A stretch of 37,669 bases of DNA from Diphasiastrum complanatum (GCA_029204225.1 MU831839.1:1-37669), one strand, 5' to 3'. Numbered from the stretch's first letter, positions 19,275 through 29,985 are shown. The notes: generated by a model not told the origin, from the letters alone. A program made the numbers and translations.

Positions 19275-19686
19275 TCTTGATTAGATGTATGGAATGCATT
19301 GAATGCAAGGAGTACCATGAATTTTGGCTCTCCTATATATGTACATATCATTCTCATTCATATCTAATGATGAATCAAGCTTTAGTAATGTCATAATGTT
19401 AAAATTGGATCTCATGCTATTTTGCTTGTTTTGATATTCTCTCTCTAACTCGAGTAGAAGGTCTTATTCATACATTCTTTTGCTTATGTATTCTCTCTAT
19501 TTGTGAGGAATTAGTATTGCTTTGATCTGTAGCATTCTAGATTGTGCTCTAGCCTCAGATCCATTGGTAGATTGCAGGATTGCTCTTGCTCTACATGTTT
19601 TCTGTGTGCCATCATGAAGCATGGTCAAGATCATTCACACATTTCTTGTGGATTCCCACACATGTGAACTTGCTAGATTTTGCACA
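19275..19686 (+). repeat. C3 5' LTR, 5' truncated
   Basis: It ends TTTTGCACA directly before the primer site and is near-identical to 23378-23723 over the shared part. The 5' part is cut where it joins the G2 leader. A TATA-like TCCTATATATG at about 19332 is kept in both LTRs. Confidence 0.88.
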
Positions 19687-19699
19687 TGGTATCAGAGCC
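19687..19699 (+). promoter_or_regulatory. C3 primer binding site (tRNA-iMet type)
   Basis: TGGTATCAGAGCC directly follows the LTR end. It is complementary to the 3' end of initiator methionine tRNA, the usual copia primer. Confidence 0.92.
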
Positions 19700-20467
19700 A
19701 TACCATGCTTTGAATGCTACTAACATCAGGTGTATGATCATTTTTCTGTCAATTCAAGCTAGGAAGCTGTTTAGCAGTGTTTTGCTATCTTTTCTTGAAC
19801 AGTTTTTTGGTGAATGAGGTTAGACCTGATATTTTCAGTCCAGAAAAAGGATGTACGGAATTCTGACATTTCACACGTGTGAAAACCAGAATACATCATT
19901 GGACTCTATCTCCTCTATGTTAGATCCAAAGATACTGACATTATAGCTTGTTGGAAAGCTAGAAGAGTCCTCTTTCCATTGCAATAGGTTTCATTTCATT
20001 TTGATTTTCCTAGTAGGAGTTATAAGCTCTTAAAGAGGGTAGGGAGAGACCCAAAACCCGAGTGGACACTTTTTGATTTAAATATATTGCATGCATGATT
20101 CATCATTCATAGTTTTAGTACTCAATCTGAGACATAATTAAATTAGACAAATTTCTGTTGTCATAGACACATCATTTCACACAATGTGTTGTGTTTTGAG
20201 TTGTATGTGTGTTTCTTGAGTGTGTTTCATTCATTTGAAACTCGTGGAAAAGTTTGACATCATAATTGTAAGTGCTTCATCTATAGATAGAGGCTAGATC
20301 CAAATTCAAGTTGATTGATTCTTTGTTGTGAGATAGGTCTCACATATTCTGTTGCAAGATTTTACATAGTATTTGGTAGTACACCCAGTTATTTTGGTTC
20401 CTATAGTGAAAGAGAAGCAGCACATTCAATTCCATTTTGTTGCCCAATTACAAGAGTCTTCACATTC

Positions 20468-21628
20468 ATGGCATCTATAGGAGATTGTCTCTCTGAAGCT
20501 AGTGAAAGACTAGATACCTTCAATTATTCAGTTTGGAAGGATAGGATAGAATACTTGTTGATTCTTTATGGAATAATGGACATTGTAACAAGAATTGAAG
20601 TTGAACCTGATCCTTATGATGAGGCTCAGAGATTCAAGAAGAGAGCAAGAATTGCTCTTCATATCATCAAATTGAACATCTCTAATGAGATGTTGAGAGA
20701 AATAAGTTCATGCACTTCAACCAAGGAGACTTGGGAAACTCTTAAGAACCTTCATGAAGCAAAGCTCAAGTCAAGAGGGAGGAGCAAGAACAGTATTTCT
20801 CAAGCCTTTACCAAGGACAAAGCAAAGAACAAAGACCAAGGTGGAGTAGAAGATGATTCAACTCATTCTTCTAACTTCAAGAAGAAGACTCAAGAAGATC
20901 AAGCCAATGTTATCATAGAAGACTCACATGCAAGTTGTGGAGAGGCATCTCTCATGATGTCTAGTTTCTCCTCTTTACCCTTTAATGATGTATCTTGGTA
21001 TATTGATAGTGGAGCCACAACTCATATGAGCTGCTCCAAATATTCTTTTGTTTCTATTGAATCTGTTCTAGATCCTAAAAAATCAATATACATAGTTGTT
21101 GGTGATGCATGTGCAATTGAAAAAGTTGGAAGTTGTTCCTTGAAACTTGCATCTTCTGTGAATTTTACACTTTCCAATGTACTTTATAGTCCTAATCTCA
21201 CAAAGAGTGTGATTATTGTAGGAAAGTTGTTAGATGATGGTTATGAAGTGGACTTCAGTGTCAATAGTTGTCTCATAAAGAAAGAAGATAAGATCCTTGC
21301 ATGTGGATCTAGATATCGAGGTATTTTCAAGCTAGATGTGCATGAAAATTCAAGTGCATGTGATGTTGCATTGATGACTTATGTTTCCAAGGAGGAGCTA
21401 TGGCATAGGAGGTTGCATGTTACCAATTTCACATCTATGCCTATTATAGTCAAGGAGATCAAGCCAAGAGTGGCTTATTCTATGGCAAAATCACATATGG
21501 ATCCATATTTGATGTCTTTTGCTTTTGGAGCTTACACACTTTCCAACTTTCAACACACTAAGTTTTCTCATTTTTTCATTTATTTTGCTCGCAACTGGGT
21601 ATTGCTCATTGCTAATTCCAGTACATGA
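20468..21628 (+). pseudogene. C3 gag-protease frame (copia), truncated
   Basis: An open frame from the ATG at 20468 (in-frame sequence upstream from 20315 is leader-like). Copia gag start: LDTFNYSVWKDRIEYLL, then EIVPDPYDE-type sequence and TKETWETLKNLHEA. It jumps straight to a Lys/Ser-rich linker with no CCHC knuckle, so the middle of gag is deleted. The protease motif WYIDSGATTHMS is intact at about 20996. Pre-integrase begins (LWHRRLHV, about 21398), but sequence after 21430 no longer looks like copia. Despite the deletions the frame stays open to 21628. Confidence 0.85.
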
Positions 21629-22848
21629 CCGTCCAGCATCCTATGGAGTTGGAACATTCAGATGTTCATCTTTCTTTATCAGTAAGAAAGGGAGGTGCTT
21701 CTTGCTTTGCATGTACTATTGATTGTTCCACAAGTTACATTTGGCTATGTCTTGTCTCTTCAAGTTTTGTGATACATGTGTATGTTCCATCATGCAAAAC
21801 TTTATGGAGTTATGGAGCTAATGGAAGGAGTGCACTATATGGAGTCTTGTTCAGTTATAAGCCTAAGGTTGTGTACCTTAGTATTCTTGAAGATTACTGC
21901 TTTGCATGTGGTTTCTTGGAAGGAAAGAAGGATGAAGATCCTAGTCTATGGATCATGGTTGGATGCTTATCCACCAAGGAAGGCTACATAGCCTTTACAC
22001 TCTCTATCTTGAAGGTTTTTGAGCATGGAGAAGTTGTTTATTTTGAAGATCTATTTTCTATCTTGGAAGTGGCCGAGAGCACAGTGTCTCTAAGTGCATC
22101 ACAAGTCATTGCTATGGTGAGTAATCAAGTTGTGATGGGGTCGAGGTTTGAGGAGGAGTATCCTCAACATGCATGTCCAAGAAGATCTTCTTTATTGTAC
22201 AAGGCCGAGTCCTTGTTGATCTTATTTTATGGAAAAGAAAGGATAAGTGAAGGTGGTATTCATTCTATTCTACTCACTTGTGGTTCTCTTTCTTTGTTTG
22301 ATGATGTATCGTGCTTAGTTGAGATTTGCTTATCTCAAAGATCCAGTAAGACTGTTATAGTTTTGAATGTAGTCTTTAGTTTGGAATTAATTCTTGTCAT
22401 TGGTGACTTGATTATGTTTCCAAAACATCTAGAAAGCAAGATATTGTATCATCATTTGTATGTTCTTAAATTGAGTATGAGCAAGTATGAGTTTAGTACT
22501 CATAATTTGAAAAAAGGAGTTTTTTCATGTTTTGAGACATTTTGTGAATTTCTTTTGAGAGTAAGTGAAACATCTAATGAGAACACTTACATCCTTAAGA
22601 AAGTATTTAGCCTCAATTTGATCAAGTTTGAGTATGGTTTCAAGATTAGATCCATTTTGGATAGAGTTCATAGTGTTTGGACTAGTGAAGCTAGTGTGCT
22701 TAATCTTGAATATTGCTCAAGGTACAATCTTGATCTATATGATCCTTGTGGTCATTATGGGGCTTGGAGGCCTCGATTTTTTCATATTTTGGTGCAGCCA
22801 ACTTCATGCATGTGGACTTTGCAATCCCAGGATCAACATCAGACATGA
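21625..22848 (+). CDS. 407-codon open frame with faint copia pol similarity, no catalytic motifs
   Basis: A single uninterrupted frame where integrase and RT belong; it overlaps the gag-protease stop by 4 bp. The first 45 residues resemble the copia integrase start (MELEHSDVHLSLSVRKGG), and a later part resembles its C-terminal region (YKPKVVYLSI ... CLSTKEGYIAF). Near 22350-22420 VIVLNVVFSLELILVIGDL lies where RT would have a VLYVDDLIL-type motif, without the two Asp. No D,D-35-E set, RNase H or known domain is seen. It may be a scrambled pol kept open by chance, or a derived protein. Function unknown. Confidence 0.5.
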   Translation: MTVQHPMELEHSDVHLSLSVRKGGASCFACTIDCSTSYIWLCLVSSSFVIHVYVPSCKTLWSYGANGRSALYGVLFSYKPKVVYLSILEDYCFACGFLEGKKDEDPSLWIMVGCLSTKEGYIAFTLSILKVFEHGEVVYFEDLFSILEVAESTVSLSASQVIAMVSNQVVMGSRFEEEYPQHACPRRSSLLYKAESLLILFYGKERISEGGIHSILLTCGSLSLFDDVSCLVEICLSQRSSKTVIVLNVVFSLELILVIGDLIMFPKHLESKILYHHLYVLKLSMSKYEFSTHNLKKGVFSCFETFCEFLLRVSETSNENTYILKKVFSLNLIKFEYGFKIRSILDRVHSVWTSEASVLNLEYCSRYNLDLYDPCGHYGAWRPRFFHILVQPTSCMWTLQSQDQHQT

Positions 22849-23090
22849 AGGAGGTACATTGGCATAGTGGCAGTTTGGTGGAGTATTTTTCAAAGGCATT
22901 TGGAAAAGGTTTCTGTCAAAGAGATCTTATCATGGCTATGGTAAAGGTGCTACTATGATGGATTCTTTGTTCATCTTCAATTCAAATCCAAAGAAAAGAA
23001 TCTACACACACAAAAGTTTCTTCATCAACAATTTGACCAACCTTGGAGGATTTTCAAGTCCAAATGTTCAAGCCAAGTTTATAGTTTTTT

Positions 23091-23098
23091 AGGAGGAG
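23091..23098 (+). promoter_or_regulatory. C3 polypurine tract
   Basis: AGGAGGAG directly precedes the TGTGAAG start of the 3' LTR. The orphan LTR tip at 37172-37237 ends at the same point, supporting the boundary. Confidence 0.8.
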
Positions 23099-23723
23099 TG
23101 TGAAGAATAAAAAGCTATCCAACTTGTCTATAGGGGTCGATGTGGAAAATCATCTTGCTTGTGCATTTACGAGTTGTAAATACTATTCTCTAGCATGTAC
23201 GAACTCGAGCTACATGACATGCACAATGTCTAGATGGTCATATATGCAAACACTATTTGATACATGCATGTAGTTTTGTAGGTTCATAGTTGAGAAATTG
23301 ACATTTGGCAAAGTAGGTAGGAGTTAGGTGCAATTTCAGCATGCAAGCTGTTAGGTGTCAATATGGTAGTAGTTTACACTTGATTAGATGTATGGAATGC
23401 ATTGAATGCAAGGAGTACCACGAATTTTGGCTCTCCTATATATGTACATATCATTCTCATTCATATCTAATGATGAGTCAAGCTTTAGTAATGTCATAAT
23501 GTCAAAATTGGATCTCATGCTATTTTGCTTGTTTTGATATTCTCTCTCTAACTCGAGTAGAAGGTCTTCTTCATACATTCTTTTGCTTCTGTATTCTCTC
23601 TATTTGTGAGGAATTAGTATTGCTTTGATCTATAGCATTCTAGATTGTGCTCTAGCCTCAGATCCATTGGTAGATTGCAGGATTGCTCTATAGGTTTTCT
23701 GTGTGCCATCACAAAGCATGGTC
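23099..23723 (+). repeat. C3 3' LTR, 3' truncated
   Basis: It starts TGTGAAGAATAAAAAGC. From 23378 it matches the 5' LTR with scattered substitutions and one small deletion near 23690, then stops at CATGGTC where unrelated sequence begins. The combined LTR length would be about 690 bp. Confidence 0.85.
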
Positions 23724-23725
23724 AC

Positions 23726-24085
23726 TCATTATTCAAAATCTCAAGTATCTTATTTTTATCTCCTTGGTCTTGTTGCTCCCAAGGAATAAATAACTTGTGG
23801 CCAAAATATTTGAGAGCAAGGTTGTGCATCCTATATTTGATGATGGAGCCATCATCATCTAGATTATAAAACATATTGCACGATTCCTCCGATGGATATC
23901 CATCAAAGAAATACTTCTATTATAATCAGGCTCTCCTTTGGAAAGACAAAGTTTTCATTCTTTGTCTTTCTTCGAGAGATAGAGAACCATAAATGTCTGC
24001 AACTTGATTGGAACTGGATCCTCCTCTTGCACTAGAAGAGGACCTTGGCCTCCTTCTAAAATCACTACCACTCGAAGACATTGTC
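23726..24085 (-). pseudogene. Unassigned coding remnant
   Basis: One frame, read from MSSSGSDFRRRPRSSSSARG (ATG near 24081), continues through LEERQRMKTLSF, then three close stops, then KYFFDGYPSEESCNMFYNLD and KYFGHKLFIPWEQQDQGDKN to a stop near 23726. A basic Ser/Arg-rich N-terminus followed by an aromatic-rich segment looks like the start of a transposon or nuclear protein. I do not recognise the family. The three stops may mark a lost intron junction or decay. Confidence 0.4.
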
Positions 24086-24309
24086 CTTAAAAAAAAAGAT
24101 GAAAATGTGTGTGTGTGTGTGTGCCATATTTGGAACTTGAAATTATGCATGAACTGAACCGAACAACATAATCAATATGCATCCACAGAACTTAGTAATT
24201 ACATGCTTAAACGAGAGAGTAAACCTCAACACACTACCTTCGAGATAGGATGGCCAATAACTTTGATAAATTGCTATCTTCTAATGGTTGATCATGATGT
24301 GAAAGTAGG

Positions 24310-24575
24310 CTAGGCAAGCAGAACTCCTTCATGAGAATCATTGCCTTCAGCCGATTCCCATATGCCTTTATCACCGTCGTAAGGTTCATAAGGCATGCCA
24401 TGAATACCAGCTATGTGATAGAATGACCATTTATTAGTAGGAGGTAGTGCTTGGACAGCTTCAAATGCAAGCAGGAACACATCCCGTCTCTGGCACAGTC
24501 GATCGAGCTGCAATTTAGATTCCTTGTTACTATCGGCATGCAGCACATGAGGATAGAAAAAATCCAACACATTTT
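24310..24575 (-). pseudogene. Tyrosinase-like (type 3 copper) exon fragment
   Basis: An open stretch reading LDRLCQRRDVFLLAFEAVQA, LPPTNKWSFYHIAGIHGMPY and EPYDGD, ending NDSHEG. The FxxIAGIHGxP pattern after a helix and a short acidic/Pro linker is the conserved start of tyrosinase domains. It provides an early copper-region His and is closer to fungal- and bryophyte-type tyrosinases than to chloroplast polyphenol oxidases. The second expected element (a WHR motif) does not follow; a TAG lies just downstream. A possible acceptor (AATTGCAG) lies just before LDRL. No other exon is recognised, so this is a fragment or one exon of a widely spaced gene. Confidence 0.6.
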
Positions 24576-24619
24576 CACGAGGTATGCATTTTTACTAGTT
24601 GAATGTTGGGCTTTCAATT

Positions 24620-25068
<449 letters not shown>

Positions 25069-25468
25069 CAAGCACACACTCAAAGTTCTTTTTAGCATGG
25101 CAATCTTGATACCATCACTCTTTTTTCCATTTGCTTATTAACAAAAGTGTTTTTTGCTAAAGTTTCTTTCCATCACATATGACAAAAAAGACACTAAAGT
25201 TCGTACATGACAGCTTGAGAACAATATATGCGTGGATGTAGCTAGTTTTAGAAGATGTGTCCATTATCTCACGTGCATCTAATTTAGATAGTTTAATCAA
25301 ACCATATTTGAATGTACATCCATGATACAAGATTCTATTTTTTATCAACCATGTCAATGTTGTCAAGAGTTTTTTATTCCTAAATCTTGTTTGGCAATAT
25401 AAGGATAACAAAGACAATTGCATATTTCATAAATTGAACTATACAAGATTGAGTTTTAAACATTTGCA

Positions 25469-26413
25469 ATGTGTCTTAGTGATGGCCTTACTATTTTTTT
25501 TATCCATTATGATATAAAAGATATTATTTTAGATAGTCCATTAATATTTGGCTCAAACAAGGTGCTTTGTTTGTTTGTTTTTTTTTCAGAAATTTTTGAA
25601 ATACAAGAAAGAGACAATGTGATTTTGCTTGTTGATGGCAAAGTGGTCGGTGAAGGGAGTGTGCACTCTATTGATCTTGCTATGAAGTGCCATTTTGTCA
25701 GTCTTGGAGAAAATAGAGTGTCAATTGTACTTAAGAAAATGATTATCAACAATGTTTTATTGCCATATTCAACTGGTGATGCATCATTGTTGGAAGAGGC
25801 AATTGGATCATTTGTCATGTGGGACAAACAAAATATTTGTGCTTCATTTGTGGGCTCAAGTAGTATCCAAAAAGATGCTACAAAAAGAAGAGTAACACGT
25901 GATACGTGGGTCAATCAAAAAGTGATTCTTTGGTCCTTGGATCATATAAAAATTGTAGCTGAGGGATATATCTTGTTGGCATTCCCCTATGAGGCTATAG
26001 AATTCCAAGAGCTTGGAGATGAACATTTAGGTGTCACAATCCCCACAATCCATGCCAACTTGGATAATAATTTAGCATGTGACGGTAGCAACTTGGAGAA
26101 CATGAATGTTCAACTTTTGAGATGGCCAATCAAACAAGTCATGGAATGCCAACATCAAGATGATATGCATGGTGAAAAAGGTGTTCAAGAGATATTGAAA
26201 ATGATGCAAAAGATATTGAGGGGCCAGAACACTCTCCAATATGTAAGAAAAAGAGAAAATATAGAATGGTCAATCGACAAACATCCCAAAAAGACTACAA
26301 GCAGACACAGTCCAAAATCCATGATCTTTTGTCCACAGAGAAAATTCATGAAGTTGCTACTAAAGATTGTTGTGATAAGTATTGTTGCCAACATGTCAAG
26401 AAAAAACAAATAG
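25469..26413 (+). pseudogene. DUF8039-like segment
   Basis: A 314-codon open frame. The recognisable part is VGEGSVHSIDLAMKCHFVSL, then GENRVSIVLKKMI, LPYSTGDASLLEEAIGSFVM and WDKQNICASF, the pattern of a small domain found next to plant transposase-like proteins. The segment after about 26100 is low complexity. From 26329 the real coding frame appears to change. Role in the element is unknown; DNA or partner binding is a guess. Confidence 0.55.
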
Positions 26414-26808
26414 AGGAAACTTGACGACAATATTGGGGTCAAAGATCATCAGATTGCATTACTTATGTCTATGACATGTTGCTTACTTCATAGAAAAAAG
26501 AAGGAAAAGAAAGAGCATCTTATATAACATTCCAGGGAGACTTGATCTGTGCAAGGGCGTGGTATATTATTCATGGAATAGCAAAGGCTACATTTCACAG
26601 GTACAAAGCTGCATACGAACAAGGATCTAGGAAGGCATGTCATGGAAACACAAGATTTATTCGGCGAGCTTGGGAGCATGTGGAGATGGCAAAGACAATT
26701 ATGCAACAATATGTTGACAACAATGCTGAGCAAATGCCACATAAGAGTAAGACTACTTTTGATGGAGAGAGAGAAACACAACTAGTACTATCGGGCATCT
26801 ACATTTAG
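26329..26808 (+). pseudogene. Cys-rich and HTH-like N-terminal part of the DUF7869 protein
   Basis: In the frame used by the 26542-26808 stretch: DCCDKYCCQHVKKKQIEE (a clustered Cys/His, zinc-binding-like start), then WGQRSSDCITYVYDML, ITFQGDLICARAWYIIHGI, AKATFHRYKAAYEQGS and NTRFIRRAWEHVEM. In the family this Cys cluster, 'GxxxCxxAWxxxHGIxKxxFxR' and the following charged region precede the core and suggest DNA recognition. TGA and TAG interrupt it. Confidence 0.6.
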
Positions 26809-26993
26809 CAGGCTTTGGAAAACTTTATTCAAATAGGTGTGCCTTTCCAAATCCAGCTTGAGATGAGACTCATTGGTAGTTGTACAGGAGAGGTATTTTG
26901 AATATCAGGTATGGAATCGGATGGAATTGTACTGTTCATTCTACTGTATTATTAATTCACTAATTTGAGCTGGATTCTTCTAAAATATTCGGG

Positions 26994-28121
26994 ATGTGCA
27001 TATGCACAACATTAAAAATGAGGTTAGAATCCACAAAGGTTGTTGGAGAGCGAGCAAGAATATTCATGGAGAGGAGAAAACATATGCTTGCCCAAATGAG
27101 TTGTCGCAACTTGTACTATTCTTGGAAGCAAAAAGCTTGTTGTGAGCCTAGTAAGAACTTGTGCATTATACATGACAAAATGGACCAGATGAAGACATGC
27201 ATACCACGACTAGAGCCACATCCAAAAAGTTTAAGTCGTGTGATGCAACTCCCTACATCCTTAACAGGAATGCTAACACATGGACATGGAAAAGATGCAT
27301 ACGGTCATTTTGCAATGGGATATTGGTCTTCTGATCCAAATTTTGCAATTGGATCACTAGGACGATGTTTGAGACACTTAGAGCTTCCAGATGAGGATGG
27401 AAAAGGCAATCTCAATTTTAGTGGTGTGCCACAACAATCCATTTTTGGAGGACTATTGGTGAGGCATGCATTCGATTTTCACCAACAAATATGAAACAGA
27501 GCAGAAAATTCATTAACAAAAATCACAAATATGCCCATGAACATAAGCCATTCTTTGAGTGAAAATGGTCACTTTAAAGCATTGCCAAGAACTCTCTACT
27601 TACAACTTGATAATTGTGGTAGTGAGAACAAAAATAGATACTTGTTTGCAATTCTATTCCTTCTTACAACAAGGAACATTTTTGAAATGATACATGTTGG
27701 GTTCTTAATGGTGGGCCACACACATGAAGATGTCGATGCAATGTTTAGTAGACTATCAAAGAAGCTGTGGACGGCTTGTGTATTCACTTTTTCCCATTTG
27801 ATGAATGCGTTAATTGAGAGTTCGTGCCTTCATCCTTTACCATACTTAATGCAAGAAGTACCAAATTTCAAAGGTTTTATTGAAGATTATTTATGTGACA
27901 TAGGAGACACATTGGTTGGCCACAAAAAACCTCTACAATTTCACTTTTTCATTAGAGACAACATTTCTGTCATGCAATACATGATGAATCCTACAATGAA
28001 AACTTGGAAACCACAAGATGAATACAATTATGGAAGCAAGACACAAACGGTTGTCCAATGTTGCCTAAAGGAGATCCTCATGCATTACCACTTTTGTCGA
28101 TACTCAAGCACCAAATTATGA
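26994..28121 (+). pseudogene. DUF7869-like core, possible DDE-type transposase
   Basis: Conserved acidic blocks in order: IIHDKMDQMKT (Asp at 27174-27176), LQLDNCGSENKNRYLF (Asp at 27609-27611) and GFLMVGHTHEDVDAMFSRLS (Glu 27726-27728, Asp 27729-27731). In between are LTGMLTHGHG and PQQSIFGGLLVRHAF. The spacing and the H-D, D-N, H-E-D pattern would suit an RNase H-fold nuclease, but that is inference. The element keeps all these acidic residues despite one TGA (27492-27494). Confidence 0.62.
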
Positions 28122-28471
28122 TTATTGATGGAATAAATAAGCATATCTCTTTTTGGAAGAAATATATGGAAAACAGACATGTCAATCCAGATTATAGAGA
28201 TTTTATTTTGCCTGTAATTGTATATTGGGAGAATATTATCAACATTTTAAATTCAGATGAAATCATTGAGAGTCATGTTCATCTGATGAATGGTTTTTGG
28301 CCTAGGATGAGATGGATGGATGTTAATATTGACAATCCAACTAGCTTGATAGAAGATGAAGATGAAGAACACTATTGTGGTCCATTGAAGGAGAAACCGA
28401 AGGTGCCATTCAAGCCTCATATTGATGTGCATAAAGACCAATTTCCTAGTTTCATGGATTTGGAGATCTAG
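28058..28471 (+). pseudogene. C-terminal tail of the DUF7869 protein
   Basis: A 137-codon frame overlapping the core in another frame: LKHQIMIIDGINKHISFWKK, then YWENIINILNS, NGFWPRMRWMDV and an acidic, Pro-rich end. It stops at TAG 28469-28471, whose surroundings coincide with the breakpoint into the G3 leader. Confidence 0.5.
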
Positions 28472-28826
28472 AATAGTGAGAAATGTGAAAACTTTGGTTG
28501 CTTTTGAAATGACAAATGGAATTGGAATTGGAATGGAAACTTTATGTAAACATTAGCTTAGATTAGTTAATTGAAGTTTACATAAAGATTTGGTTTTCAA
28601 TTTTGCTTTTGATTAAGGCAAATGTAGCTTGTTGTTGTTTTCCTCTTAAGCTTGGATTGAGCTTGCAAATAGTAGGCTTGAATTGAGCTTACAAACAATA
28701 AGATTGAATGAATAGAAGTAAATGCTTTTTATTTGCATTGGATGTAATAATTGAAGCATTTATATCATTCTAATTTGAGCGCTTGTTGTTGTATTTGCAT
28801 AATAGGAAAACACACAAGCAACCCCA

Positions 28827-29684
28827 ATGGATCAAACCAATGAAAACCCAACATTTGATCTATCAAACCCATCCAATTTGGCACAAGCTCTTGAACTTTT
28901 ATACCAACAAATTCAAGCCACTAATAAGCAGCTTCTTGAAACTAATCAAAGAAACGAAGACTTAGAGTCTAGGTTAACCAATCAGAAGTGTTTAAGGGAG
29001 AGAAGAAAGATAGGAACTTACAAGTGGTAAGTTCTTGGCTAAATGTTTGGAACAAATATGTTGCCATGAACCAATTGCCTGAATCTGAGAAGTTATCCAC
29101 TATCACCATGTTCCTTGAAGGAAGAGCCTTAGTTTGGTGGGATGAATTAGTTGCAAAGGGCAATCAACCTTGTACATGTGACGATTTTTGCAAGCTTTTT
29201 AGGGATTATTTTCTACCAAGATGACTATGAACACTTCCAAAAGTTGAGTCATCTAACCATGAATAAAGGTTTGAAACAATTTATTCAAGACTTTCATGAG
29301 TACCTGAATCCACTTTATAGTGATATTCCGCCTAAGGTACAAATGTTAATGTTTATTGATGGGTTACCAAAAGATTATCAAGTGGATGTTCATAGGAACC
29401 GTCCAAAAATCCTAGAAGATGCTATTACGGCTGCAAAATACTTTGATGACACACCTAAGCCACCTAGGGGTCAACAGCCTAATGAGCAGAAAAAAGGTTT
29501 TCAATTTAAGAGGGGGGATAGGGAAGCTGTTAGTGAAACACATCCCAATTCCAACAATCTTAAGAAAACCAAGAAAAACTTTAAAAACCATCAAAATGGC
29601 ATTGATAAAGTTGAAGCTCGTAAGAAGAACCTATGCTTCAAGTGCAATGGCGAGGGTCACCTTGCACGAGATTGCATCAAATAA
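28827..29684 (+). pseudogene. G3 gag with intact zinc knuckle
   Basis: Starts MDQTNENPTFDLSNPSNLAQ, then a coiled-coil-like ALELLYQQIQATNKQLLE. It has the capsid segment FLEGRALVWWDELVAKGNQP, later FIDGLPKDYQVDVHRN, and ends with the CCHC knuckle CFKCNGEGHLARDC before TAA. Against G4 it has a 28-bp deletion near 28989 between GAAG repeats and a deletion of about 5 bp near 29217; both shift the frame. The zinc knuckle is complete, unlike in G4. Confidence 0.92.
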
Positions 29685-29985
29685 CCAGCTTCTACCTCAG
29701 GTAATCTATCTTGAAGTAATGAGATGGATGTATTTTGTCCTTAATTATTTAGTCTTTGGACCTAATGGCCTTAAGTGCATTAAAAGTAAAGAAATTGAAC
29801 AAGGTAACCGTTAAGAATAGATATCCACTACTGCAGATGGACGACCTAATAGATTATCTTGGTGGTGCTGGGTACTTTACCAAGATAGACCTAAAGTGGG
29901 GATTACATCAGATACGCATTAAGGCAGAAGATATACCAAAAATCGGGTTTTGAACTCGCTTTGCTCACTACGAATTTTTGGTGTT

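Larger units (their letters stand above)
19275..23723 (+). mobile_element. Ty1/copia element C3 with partial LTRs
   Basis: Two direct repeats (19275-19632 and 23378-23723) flank an internal region with a primer binding site, a gag-protease frame, a second long open frame and a polypurine tract. The 5' LTR lacks about its first 280 bp and the 3' LTR lacks about its last 55 bp. No normal integrase core, RT or RNase H is seen, so it would depend on another element. Confidence 0.9.
25469..28471 (+). mobile_element. Decayed transposon gene: DUF8039-like, Cys-rich, HTH-like and DUF7869-like parts
   Basis: Four plus-strand segments appear to belong to one element. They are a DUF8039-like region (25469-26413), a Cys cluster and HTH-like region (26329-26808), a DUF7869-like catalytic-looking core (26994-28121), and a C-terminal tail (28058-28471). 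Breaks are an in-frame TGA (about 26437), a TAG (about 26491), a frame change near 26330, a degenerate gap at 26808-26994, a TGA at 27492-27494 and a shift near 28060. No terminal inverted repeats were found. Both domain names are recalled from motif patterns. Confidence 0.65.

Noticed and set aside
19687-19699. tRNA-like sequences at TGGTATCAGAGC (also 35647-35658 and 36744-36755)
   Set aside because: These are only 12-13-nt primer binding sites; no cloverleaf surrounds them, so no tRNA gene is called.
20315-20467. Start of C3 gag at the first in-frame ATG (20315)
   Set aside because: Residues before 20468 do not resemble gag and are probably untranslated leader; the ATG at 20468 begins the copia-like sequence.
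24310-24575. Calling a complete polyphenol oxidase gene
   Set aside because: Only one exon-sized segment is recognisable, and the WHR and second copper-site motifs are absent from the flanks.
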